NCBI GenBank assembly: GCA_020746105.1
Contig: CM036622.1
Location: 41,331,477-41,395,476, forward strand
DNA: 64,000 bases
Reading direction: 5' to 3'
From: Trogon surrucura
Lineage: Eukaryota; Chordata; Aves; Trogoniformes; Trogonidae
A model generated the notes under the pieces. That model saw only the letters and a program-made list of their open reading frames with translations. It searched no databases and was not told the origin of the DNA. Shown piece after piece: positions 34,437-46,000 of the stretch (its first letter is position 1; every line of letters starts with the position of its first letter). The translations under genes were made by a program, and so were the position numbers.

Positions 34437-35157
34437 TAATAAATTTCACATCTGAAATTTCATATTAGCTGTCTAAATTTCACGTTAGCAGTGAAGTGTA
34501 CATTCCTTGCAATGCCCTTCAAAATGCAGTACAGAGTAACTTGCTTCAAAGCAAAACCAGTATGAAGTGAGGCTGAGTGTAAAAGGGACCCTTCTCCCGT
34601 CCTAATGTACTGACTAATGATGGTGTATTCTGTGTCCTGCGTGCCTGGTGGGAGCTCCAAACTCTTGTCATAATAGTTCCCTTGTAAAACCAGCACTGCT
34701 TCCGCAGTTGGAGTACAGGTACAAAAATTTAGGTTTAGGTTATTTTGTCTACTGTCTTACAGTACATAGGTTTGGTATTTAGCACTGGTTTAAAACAGTT
34801 TTTCTCTCAATACTGTTTCAAACATGTTTTGCTGGTTTTCTTTCAAAAGATCATATTCGTGTTTTATTAAAAAAAGTTAATCTTAAATCTTCTTAATGGA
34901 GCCCTCTGTGCAATAAAAGTTCCGTCTTAAACTATACAAAAAACCTACTTCCACATTTAAAAAAAAAAGGGAAGAAGAAAGTGCAGACCACTAGAGAAGC
35001 ACTGAATTATCTAGACTTGCTTTATCTTGATGTAAGTCTGTTGAAATTGAATAGCTGCATCAGCCAAAACCTGTTTTTAGTGGAACTGAAGACAGACTTA
35101 TCCTGCAGGAGTTTGAATTCTTCAAATGAAGACAAAAACAAATCTTTCAGGCTGGTT
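34437..35157. other. Unassigned non-coding DNA
   Basis: Flank of the CR1 copy. An A-run lies near 34961-34969. No gene or repeat recognised. Confidence 0.45.
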
Positions 35158-35300
35158 TTTTTTCCTTCCGTGTTTTTTTTTTTTCCTTCCGTGTTCTTTT
35201 TTTTTTTCCTTCCGTGTTCTTTTTTTTTTCCTTCCGTGTTCTTTTTTTTTTTCCTTCCGTGTTCTTTTTTTTTTTTCCTTCCGTGTTCTTTTTTTTTCCC
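35158..35300. repeat. T-rich minisatellite, six CCTTCCGTGTT units
   Basis: CCTTCCGTGTT recurs at about 35164, 35185, 35208, 35230, 35253 and 35278, with T-runs of differing length between copies (period 21-25 bases). All six units keep the CCG, so a CpG has been retained in each. Open frames across it on both strands (Phe/Pro-rich plus, Lys/Glu/Arg-rich minus) are translations of the repeat and not genes. Confidence 0.9.
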
Positions 35301-38160
35301 TGGTCTCTGCTCTTCCCTGGTACAACAGAAAGGACATGTGTCTTCCTGCTCTTCTGCCGGTTACTGTGAACTTGAAACACAAGCTGGCCCCTTCCATGGA
35401 TGGAGGGAGAGATGGTGGTGAAGTCCACTTGCTGCTGCGTGAAGCACTATCAGACTGTATTCGCAAAGGAATGTGGTATCATCTGCTGCTGGGAATGGCT
35501 GTGATGGGGCTCTTGAAACGCTTTTATTTTTGGTAGCTATTGAGATTTTATCTAGTTGGCTTGTGTTGGTATCTACAGCTCCATCTCCAAGTCTTGTGAT
35601 TGTGAGAGATGCAGCCTTAGTTCTTCAAAATCCGGTAATCCCTTGCCTTTGTTATTATTGCAGAGAAACATGAAGATTTGAACTGTGAAGGGTGAAATCT
35701 CTAAGATCAAATACAAAGCCCTCTGAATTTCCTTCTCTAATAACCATGAGTCATCTTTTTCTTGGGTTGTGTTTTTTTTCTTTTCTTTTTTCCCCAGTGC
35801 TTAGGGTTGGGGAACAGTGTTTTTGTGACTTGGGAACCTGACTCCTTTAATTTTCAGTGAATAAAAAGCTTTATGTGATGAAACTGCATAATGAGGACTG
35901 TTTTTCCCCATTTGATGGGAAACCATTTTTGTTCGTTCTCATTGTGGTTGTGATTCTAGGAGAGTCTCTGTCAGAAAGCAGTTGATATGTGCAGGAAAAT
36001 GTCCATTTTGCATGAAATTCATAACTCTGCTTTTAAATTATCTAGTTCAGCTGCTATAATGTAAATAGAACATGTATCAAATATATTATTATGCAAAGGA
36101 TAAAATAATCTTCTATGCCATACATCTGCTTTGAGGTCTTGCACTCTACACTTGCCAAATATCAAATAAGTGTTTTGAGGTCTGGTCAGAATTTTGTTAA
36201 CATTCTGGAAATCTATCTGCAGTTTTTAACTTTAAGTGTGTATTCTGAAATTATGTTTTCCTCAAAGACAGCTTCACTTGCAGACTTCCTAATGTGATAA
36301 AGAAAGGCCTAGTGTGAATTTGGAGAGAAACAAGGTGAGCTGATTTGCTGAAAAATGCTCTGGAAATTACTGTAAATACAATGTAAACCTCGTGCTATTG
36401 GTGGAACTTTCAATGATCCCGGTCAGCTTACAATTTTTTGATAAAAAGAATACTACACTAAAACAGTTTAATTTTTTTTTTCTTAAAGTATACTTCATAT
36501 GAAACCGAATCTGTCTGATAATTACTACTTATTAACTTAGCTATTATGAAGCCCACGTATTAAGAAGTGTGGCTGTATGTCACAGCATAAAGGACTTGGC
36601 TGTTGATGTGTGTACCCAAGTGAAATGGGAGAGCATTTACCATTGTTGTCCCTTTCATCCCCTTTTTTATTTTTTTTTTAAAGGCATTTATGGGGGCACA
36701 CAGTTAACACATTCTCTGTCTTACTGGAGCACGGACAACTTCTGGTTGGCCATATTCCACAGTGATGTACAGTGACAGGAGTTCACCATTAGATCTGTCA
36801 GTCATTTTACCCAGAGCTGATCTTGACCTGATTTCTCTGTGCAATCGATTCATATAAAACCAGTTGCCAGCAATCTGTATTAGCTGTGAATTAAATTCTT
36901 ATCAAAATGGATTGCCCCAGTTTGTGGTGAAAAAAACAGCCCATGTCTCTTGTTCCAAAAAATGTACCATCTGACTGATAAAGCTGATTATCCAGAAGTG
37001 TTACTAAAAATGCCTGCAAGTCTACAGAGGAGCAAATGATTGGCCTTAGAAAGAAGAAGAAAAAAAATCCTGCTGCTACTTCTGAAAGTTATGCTGATCG
37101 ATATGGTGATTTGTTGTCACAGAATGCCTGAAGATGAGGAGTTGCGGGGAGGGGGGAAGTTGTTTATGAGGTGGGATTCTTTCCCCTGTGGGTACGAGAA
37201 GGGCTGCGTTATGAACTTGTGTGTGTGCTGTACTTTTAGTCCTCTTGCATTCCAGCAATGCTGACTTTTGTAACCATAAAACATAATTATCCCTAAGACA
37301 TGCCTGATACTGTTGTGGGAGCAATTCTGAAGCAAAATGACTGTAATAGAGCTGAATGAAGAACTTGGATGGTTTCTCTTAAAACTGCAGGGCAGGTCAT
37401 GTTCAAAAAAAAAATTTAATATTAAATGAGGGGGAAATATATTGGAGCAGAGCCCAGATTCTCGAAGTAAATTGTTGAAGAATATAACCTGGTTTTCTCA
37501 ATGGGTATTAATCCAAATTATGTTTAGCAGATACGGCAATGAGTAATAGTAATTAAGCTAAGGATCAAGAGTCCAATTTCCTTCACATCTTTCTAGGAAA
37601 TATAAGACCTAGTGTTGCATAGCAACAGTTGAAGGTATAGCAATATTTGCACTTGAAAATGCTCAGTGCTTTGGGAAGCATTAGATGGCTGATGAGATAG
37701 AATAATACCATTTCCTCACTACCTCTCTTAGGGTAGTGTTTTAAATTCACTCCTGACTGTCGTGGCTGAAGACCATTAACACCTGAATAACTAGCCAGAG
37801 GTCTGAAAAATGAGTTATTGGTCTCAGTCTAGTTTTCAGAGCACCCGTATTCGCATTTCTGAAACTGTTCCTGTAATTGGCAATGCTGTTGCTCTGCAGG
37901 CAAAGCAGATACAAATAACTGTGGAGGCGGCCACAGAGCCCCTTGGTTCAGAGCACTCCTGCCCCAGTGCTGAGGGCAGGAGAACATTATAAGAAGCAGA
38001 GGAGTAAAGCTGCTAGAACCACGTGACAAGAATTTGGAGTGCTTTAAATGCAGCTTGGTAGTGCTTTTGCTATATCAGCAGTTTATTGCTCGAAGTTTAG
38101 CATTGGCTTGTCAGATGCTCAGTATCACCTGAGCACGTACTGTAGCTGGGCAGAGGGACG
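35301..38160. other. Unassigned non-coding DNA
   Basis: No supported gene, RNA gene or datable transposon. Short open frames only. Confidence 0.5.
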
Positions 38161-38280
38161 TCATAGAATCGTAGAACAGTTTTGGCTGGAAGAGACCTTC
38201 AAGATCATCTAGTCCAACCTTTTCCTAGACCTATGAACACCACTAAACCATGTCCTTGAACGCAACATCTCCCACGTCCG
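38161..38280 (-). mobile_element. CR1-type LINE, 3' end only
   Basis: The complement of a CR1 terminus: TCATAGAATCGTAGAACAG, GGCTGGAAGAGACCTTCAAG and ATCATCTAGTCCAACCTTTT, followed by CACTAAACCATGTCCTTGAA. The last portion differs from the other CR1 copies here and indicates a separate, older CR1 subfamily. It is truncated on the 5' side at about 38280. Confidence 0.85.
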
Positions 38281-38838
38281 TGGTAGAGGAGCTGTATAAT
38301 CAAAAGGTGCAAAAACTGGCAACTGGTAGCATATGAGTAGTTGCTAGATTTTTTTGGTAAACATTAAATTTTACCTTATTTTAGTAGCATTTGGTATGCT
38401 TTAAAGGAAGTGTGTGTAGCAGATGATCTCCAGGGTAAATCCAGTGCAAGCGAGAAGTGTGGAAGGGCTCGGGGATGTCCTTTGCCACATTCAACTTTCA
38501 CTCTGTGCCAGTGCTGACAATTTGTTTTCTTAACTGCCTAAAGTAAGGTTGGCAATGAGCTTCCTAAGAACATTTATAACATGAGAGAGGCCCAGATTTA
38601 AGATGTACTGATCTTTAAATAACAAAAAGTGTTTATTAGTGAGATCACTCATATTAGCAAAGTAAATAAAGGAGAAGAAATCCTACTGGACACTGGTTAT
38701 GAGGCTAATTCGTGTGTAATTTCGTGTTTTGAAGGTCACCATTCTTGAGCTTTCTTTTATTATCTGAACATTATGCCATTGCGTGTAGAAGTTCAGAGGC
38801 TTCTGCCCACTTATACGTGAATGCGAAGAGTAATATTC
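38281..38838. other. Unassigned DNA between CR1 fragment and LTR
   Basis: AT-rich stretch with no gene or further repeat recognised. Confidence 0.45.
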
Positions 38839-38843
38839 CTTAC
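38839..38843. repeat. Target-site duplication, left copy (CTTAC)
   Basis: CTTAC directly precedes the TG terminus of the LTR at 38844 and is repeated exactly after its CA terminus. Confidence 0.85.
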
Positions 38844-40026
38844 TGAGGTGGGTTGACCCTGGCCGGCCGCCAGGTACCCACACAGCCGCTCACTCACTCC
38901 CTCCTTCACTACTGAACAGTGGGAGAAAATATCTCCAAGGGCTCAGGGTTTGAGATAAGGACAGGGAGATCACCCTCATTTACCGTCCCGGGCAAAACAG
39001 ACTCAATTTTGGGGAAATTAGGTACATTTATTAAAAGAACTAATCAGAGAGGAGTAGTGAGAAGTGAGAAAGAAACAAATCTTAAACAGAACACCTTCCC
39101 CCCATCCCTCCCTTCTTCCCGGGCTTAACATCAATCCCGGCTTCTCCACCTCCTCCCCCCAAGCGGCGCAGGGGGACAGGGAATGGGGGCTGCGGTCAGT
39201 TCATCCGACGTTGGTTTCACCGCTTCTTCACTCCGGGGGAGGACTCTTCACTCTTCCCCAGGGCCATTGTGGGGTCCCTCTCACGGGAGACAAGCTTCAC
39301 GCTCTCTTCTCGGCGTGAGTCGTCCCACGAAGGGCAATTCATCACAAACTGCCCAACGGGAGACACTTCACGAGGGGCAGCCCACCCCTCGTGAGTCTGA
39401 GGCGCAGTCTTTCGGGGGGAACTGCTCCAGCGTGAGCCACCCGCAGCGTCCCAAAAGTCCCACCGGCCAACCTGCTCCAGCGTGGGCATTCCTCTCTTCC
39501 ACGGGCTACAGGTTCCGGCAGCGACTTGCTCTGATGTGGGCTTCCCACGGGCTACAGTCCCCTTTCAGGCATCCACCCACACGGCGTGGAGTCCTCGGTG
39601 GACATCTACGTGGTGATCCTCACGGTGGACTTCTGCACCTCGCCCATGGGCTGCAGGGAGACAACCCGCTTCACCATGGTCTTCACCACGGACCCGGGGG
39701 ACTCCTTCTGCTCCGGCGCCTGGAGCTCATCCTCCCCCCCCTCCTTCTTCACTGACCTTGGTGTCTGCACAGATCCTCACTCCTCCATCTCTGTGCCAGC
39801 TATTATGGCGCAGTTCTTTTTCCCGTTCTTAAATATGTTTTTCACAGAGGCGTTCCTCTGCTATCACCTTACTGATAGGCTCAGCCTTGGCCAGCGGCGG
39901 GTCCCTCTTTGTAGCTGGCTGGCATTGGCTCTATCAATCTTGGGGAGCTTCTCGCAGCTTCTTACAGAAGCCACCCTGCAGCTCCCCCCCCCCGCCGCCA
40001 AAATCTGGCCAGGCCAAACCAAAACA
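38844..40026 (-). mobile_element. Solo LTR of an avian endogenous retrovirus, 1183 bp
   Basis: A GC- and CpG-rich block with sharp borders, starting TGAGGTGGGTTGACCCTGGC and ending CCAAACCAAAACA, flanked by identical CTTAC repeats. TG...CA ends plus a 5-bp duplication are the mark of retroviral integrase. A 5-bp site fits ERVL-like (class III) or some ERV1 elements better than betaretrovirus-like elements, which usually give 6 bp. Minus orientation is inferred from a TATA-like stretch (complement of TTCTTAAATATG near 39827) upstream of a poly(A) signal (complement of TTTATT, 39027-39032). No gag, pol, env, primer-binding site or second LTR adjoins, so it is the product of LTR-LTR recombination. 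Open frames inside it reflect GC richness only. Confidence 0.88.
39225..39720. repeat. Degenerate tandem array of about 50-bp CpG-rich units in the LTR
   Basis: CTGCTCCAGCGTG-type and CCCACGGGCT(A/G)CAG-type blocks alternate. Copies of the first begin near 39422, 39472, 39525 (diverged) and 39577 (diverged), giving a period of about 50-53 bases. Copies of the second occur near 39499, 39545 and 39645. The units are diverged but recognisable. The array lies between the inferred TATA box and poly(A) signal and so would be in the transcribed part of the LTR. Confidence 0.6.
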
Positions 40027-40031
40027 CTTAC
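40027..40031. repeat. Target-site duplication, right copy (CTTAC)
   Basis: Exact match to 38839-38843 and immediately after the CA terminus of the LTR. It marks the integration site. Confidence 0.85.
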
Positions 40032-43000
40032 TCAAATCTGGGAACATAGCAGCAGATCCAAAAGACTGTACTACCTTGTACATGAGTTCATGTCTCATGA
40101 ATTTTCCGTTTTCTCTAGATATTATACACACAATGTGCTTGTGCATATGCATTATCTAACTTAATTTTAAAATTGGTGGATTTAAAATTATGTCTAGCAT
40201 AAAAAATCATTTTTAATAAATAAACTGCTGTTATTGTAAAAGATAGTTCCTTTTGGTTTTCACCTTGTAGAAGTCCAATGAAGCTTTTTAAAATTCTTTC
40301 CTCTCCAAATATTTTATTTTTCTTACATCTTAACATCATGCAAACACACATGAAATGGGTTTTTCTGGCAGTGCTTGAGAGATAACATAGGGCTGGGAGG
40401 AATGGATTGTGAGTGGAAGCAGGTGGTGTCCTTAGTTTTTCTGTCTTCCTAAGGAATTCTGCAACAGCCTGTTTTAAAATGTACACGATTGTGCACTTAA
40501 TAATATTTTATGGCATTTGGAACCTAAACTATTGACCGTGTAGTCTTAAGTACCTTATTTTCTTCCAAAGCTTCTAACGTGTTTTTTTTCTTTCAACTGT
40601 AAAACTTTTTATGGTGCGTAGTTTTAAAAATGCTTTTATCTGTCTATTAGATGTGAGACAAGGCAGTTTTCAGCTGTGATTTTTTTGTTTAAGAGGGAAG
40701 CGATGTCTAAAAAGAAATTTTTGTAAAGTGTTAGTAATTTCCTACCCAAAGCACATGTGCTTTTCCTTGTGGGGGAAATTTGAGTTTAATCCAAGAGACT
40801 GTGGAATTTCCACTACCTTTGCAACACTTGTATCCACAACAAAATAGTTAATTGTGATCTACTTCTAAATCTTAGGATCTGGTTCAGTTTTCCTTTTTGT
40901 TTCAGGACTATTCGTATGAAAACTGGCAACAGAAAGGAATATACCTCATACATACCATTAGGGCCAGCATCAGTATGGAAATGCTTAAAGGAGTACTTCT
41001 TTTTACAGCTCTATGTTTTTGCTTAATGTGTATTAAGTTCTGCAACTTCTTTGGCTTTAGTGGAAACTCTGCATGCTCCATATATCTAGAAAACTAGTCA
41101 CGTTCACATAGATGACTAAATACAGTTTTGATTTAAGCACCAGTTCTTGAACTGTTGAAATGATTGAAGTGCAGAATATGGAAAGGCTTCGCATGAGGGA
41201 GATTTAGGAGCCAAAATGCACACTCATGAGCTCTCAGTTGTGTTTCTCAGCATAGGTCTACCTGCCTTCTTGAGAAAGTGCCTGCCACCTGTTCGGTGAT
41301 TGCAGTTTGTGGGGTTTCTGCGTACATACACGTGTACATGAGGCTGATGCTGTGGAGATTTAACTAGGACTGAGCTTCTAAGAACATCTCAAAATGAGCT
41401 GGACATTTTCTGCACTCTGCTGCATGTGGTTTTTGGTTTTATCCTCCTCTAAAGGACCACAGAAGGAAGGAAGATTGAGGAAAGAAACCTTGCTTTGAAG
41501 TCTACGGGATCCTAATTTGTCGTTTCTCCAGTTCCTGGGGATGCAAAAGCAGAGTGTGAGGCTACTACATAGTGGTCTGGATCTATGTTACCCATTGACA
41601 GCTGGGTTGTGCTCTTTCTTCAGTGCTGCAAATATCGGAGATGAAATTTTAAATTCGCGCAAGAGCAAAATTTCTCCGTGAACCAAACCTGTTTCCAAAG
41701 TCATGCCTGGAGTTGTGCTCATCAAAGTATGGTGCCATCTGCAATCTGGGCTCCTGTGTCCAGTTCTGCTTTCAGGACAGGTTTCCATGAATGCAGACAG
41801 GAGGCTGTTGATATTTTGGAACCCTTGAACATTACAGGGAACTTACATAAGCTTGCAAAGTCTTTGAGAACCTTGCAGGGCCCAGTCGTGGAAGACCGCA
41901 GGGATTTGGTTCCCCGTGTGAATTGGTGAGACATCACGCCAGCAGTGGCTCTACTGATAGAGGGTTTACTTTATCACCAGGGCTTGATGTTATGTGGGAC
42001 TTGGCAGGCAATTGACAATGCACCCCAGAAAGCTGAAAAACCCCCAGCATAAATTCCTGAGGCGTGTGGTAGGGCAGGGTGTCAGACTGACTGATGAAAG
42101 GAAGTGAGTAGGTGCATGTTTCCAAACAGCAGTGCCATATGAATGGCAGCATGTGGGGGAGTCAGTCAGCAGGAGGATAAAGAGCTGCAGAGAGAGAAAA
42201 ATAGAGAAGTGTTAAAAATACATATAGGAAGGAGCCTCCTGCTCTTGGGGAGCTGCTGAGGAAGGTGAGCGCCAACAGGAGGTGGTGTTGTGGAGGGTGG
42301 ATGAGGCCTCACACATACAGGTGTTCTGCAGTTCTTTGGTCTGAATATGCTGACATTTACAGGCTGCACACCTGATCTTAAAGCTTGCAGTGTTTATATT
42401 TCCTCTAATCTTCTCCCTCAGCATGATGCTCTTCATCTCTTGGCTTTGGGCTGTGCCACTATGGCTTGCCATAGTTTTTCTTCTGATTGTGTTTTGGCTG
42501 CAAAGCGATGCTCCAGCTGGATTGCCCAGGCTGGGGTACTCTGCTTAACTTACTCTGACTTACTCTCCTTGGCTGTTTTCTGTTTGCTATAGTGCTTGCT
42601 CTCCATCCAAATGCAACAGAATGTTGATTTTCAGCAAATTTTCTGCCTGACCCTCCTGGTTTTCAAACCAGGAAAAAAAACATGCACCACACAAAACCCC
42701 AAACAAAACAAAAAATCAAAAAGGAGGGGCAGGAGAAATATTATTGGTAAAATGATGTCACACTTTTAAAGTGAATTTCTGTCTCTGTAGACAACATCAG
42801 AATAAGGCTATTGTGTGAACATAGGCAGGAATCATCCCACCCACTGAAGAAGAGCAGAAGTAGCTCATGTGATGCAGAGGCTGATGGCGTTGTCATTGTT
42901 CTGACCTCTGCTGCTGGTGGCTGACTTCATATGAGTATTGTGTTACCAGATGTCGCAAATAATTAACAGTATATAGCCAAATTCTTGTGGGATTCATAAG

Positions 43001-46000
43001 AGCATCTGTTTTGTTTTGTGTTTTTTAGAGCACTGCAAGTGCAGGAGGGGTATGGGAGTGGCAGAGGGAGATGACAGATCCAGGATACTGCTGATGAGCT
43101 GAATGAAACTGTCTGGCTCCTTACATTGATCTAATGCTTCCATCGCTGTTGCACCTCTGGAGCACTCTCTGAGTCTTCCTTCTTTAATATTTCAGTTTGC
43201 ACTTTGGTGAACATCTATTCATACCACACAACCTCAGAAAACTCAAAACTTCTAGCACCCTCTTCAGATGCTTTAAAAAACCCCCAAAAAGTCAGTAAAA
43301 GCTCATGAAGATGGATTTTGCGGAAGCACTTAGGCAAAGCATGAGGTGCCATATGATGGAGAAACCTTTCTGTCCCAAATGAAGGATTTAATTTTCCAGG
43401 GATAAAAAGGATAAGCTTGAATCGAGAAAAACACTGATCAATTGGCACACTTAGGCTTAGTTTTCTGACACAAATTCTCTAATTCAAAGCCAATGGAGTT
43501 ATGTATATCTGTGTATCTACAGTGTTTGGTTCTGTCTAAAGATGGATTGAAAAGACTTCCTGGAGAAATAAAAAAACCCCTGTGTTCTCTAAAGTAGATG
43601 CTCTTGAACAGCTTGTGGGGGAGGGGATGTTCTGCGAGTGGCTTTTTTGTTGTTGTTTTGTTTTTCCAATGGGAGATGCATGGTGGAGGTGGAGCTCAGG
43701 GCTATGTTCGGAGGAACCACTGACAATTGCGGATAGAGGCGGCAAAGCACCAGGGCTGTCTCTGCTGGTGGCTCTGGAGGACCTCTTTGTGTTGGCTGTA
43801 CCAAGTGAAACAGAGCTGGTTGTTTATACACACCCAGCAGCATCCTGAGAAGGACTGGACTGTGCCTTGAATTGGATGGTATTTTTATGGAGAAGGGCAA
43901 AGGATTAACCATTTCAAAATGAGATTTGGTGCTAAGTAATGTCTTTCAGACATGGCAGCACGATACCACGTAATTTGCAGATGAAGCCAGCTGCTCTGTC
44001 CAGTCTGAAACAATTTCTGCTGATGATGGCTGCCATTGTGGTCATGGACCAAATTGCTTAATTTACTAACTCAGAAATATCTGCCTGGTGCTGGAGTTTT
44101 GTCGCTTCCTGTTTCTTTAATCCTTTGAGCAGCTGAGTCAGCTGCCATGAACATGAACAAGAGTGGGGCACATCCTACAGCTGGAGGGCCAAGGCACCAC
44201 TGATGCTTGTTTCCATCGCTTTACACACAGAGCAATTGCCTTCCTTCAGGATGATGTTTGTCTGTGACTTAAAAGTCATTAAAACTTCCATTTAGAAACC
44301 TGTAGGCTTTCCATTCATCCTAATATACATGTTGTCTTTTTTAATGGACTATTGCATACACTGAGTGCTTTTTAAATCTTTTTTTTCATTATTTTGAGTA
44401 CAGTTTATTGCTTCCTTCAGAGCTGTGTGTATGTACATGGCTTTAGCACTTGGTCTTTTTCTTATATTCAGTATTTCTTACTGTGGTACTAGTTTTAGTG
44501 AGTACTCAGTTGTTGTGTTCCCTTATTTCACTAGGGGCACTTGTGTCACTAGTGCAAATATATGTGCCCTCTCTGTTTTTATTTTAAAGTGAAAGTACTA
44601 TTTTAATGAACTTTGATGCATTTTAACTCATCCAAGGTCATATTTTATCTTACTTGAAACTGCTGTTCTAATAACTGGAATCGTGAAATAGTTGAAAACT
44701 GGACTAAATATTTGTATTTGTGCTGCTGAAAATGATTTTTACCTGATGTTTAACATTAGTTTCTTTCTGTGAATGGGGAAACATGTTTCTGACACTGGTT
44801 TTCCATGTTGTTGAAAATAAATACAAGACTGGTTACTATTCCGTCTTTCCATAGATCTGAACCCTGATTTCATTTTAGTTGTTATTCTAGTAGAGAATAT
44901 TGTAAATTTAAAATTACTTGGACCATTTCCATGAGATTTTTTGTTCTCTTTCCCTTTGTCAGATTTCTGTGGAACTTTAAAATGTTGGGGCAAACACCCT
45001 GTCACAACATTTTTTCCAGTAGAAAATCTGGACTTTATTAAAAAAATAGAATAGTGACAGCTTGATTAATGAGAGAGAATAAAAAACTTTATTTTTTTTT
45101 AATCCTAGACAAGTTGATTGATTCATTCCTTTTTTTTTAATTGATACTTGTCATTTCCTGGCCTGTACTTTAGGCTCCTATTTATGAAGTTACATCGCCA
45201 GGAAACAGCAGGACATTTGTACATGCTGACAGTAATTTCTGAAGGACTATAAATTGGAAACCACTCAACTGTTCCCAGAGTAAGTCTGTCTGGCATGTCA
45301 CTCGTGGAGTTTTGGGGATACATGTGCTAGGAGGTTACAGATTAGTTTGGAGCTTAATTTGAAAATATCCTGTGTCAACTGAAGTGTTTGTCTTTTAGCC
45401 CAATGTAAAAGGAAAAATTTGCTTATAGGGAATTATTGATATTGGCACTTGAACGTGTTCACTGTTTAAACTAAGAATTTTCGGACTGATACTGTTTGTT
45501 TAGTGTCCTTGCACAGATCCCTTGCAAGAACTAGGAAGGAAGTAAAAGCAATGTTCACTAGGATTCACTTCTACATAGAATATCCTTCTGCATGTACCAA
45601 AGGAAATCCAGTGGAAACAGCAGTCTGTTTTTATGCGTAAATTTTATTCACATATTCATTTTTGCAAATTAAGGACACCTGAAAATGTCTGTGCAGGTAA
45701 ACTACAGTGCATTAAATAGTGATTTTATTTTATTTTTTTCCTACTGTTTTCCCATGCATTATGTGCTTTTCTGTGTACACTGAAATTACCTTTGTTCCAG
45801 GTGGCATGTTCTACCCTAGACTGCAGCAAAATAACTTCTTCCAAGCACAGGTTGTGACCTTGTGCCTGCTCACCTCCACACTTGGATCTTCTCCAAGGAA
45901 AGTTATTTCGGAAGTGTGGCTTTGTGACTTTGCTGATGGATGTTGATGGGGTGCAGAGGGAAATGTAGGCTTCTAGTACTATGAAAAAAGCTTCTACGAA

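Noticed and set aside
35122-35536. Phe/Pro-rich plus-strand and Lys/Glu/Arg-rich minus-strand proteins
   Set aside because: Both are translations of the T-rich minisatellite and have no non-repetitive core.
39183-40164. Overlapping plus-strand open frames of about 190 codons each in the GC-rich block
   Set aside because: They lie wholly or mostly inside the solo LTR, use different frames of the same degenerate array, and contain no protein domain. GC-rich DNA has few stop codons by chance.
41940-42150. LTR-like layout on the minus strand (TTTATGC then GATAAAG)
   Set aside because: No terminal TG/CA pair, target duplication or CCAAT box could be located, and the motifs are common by chance.
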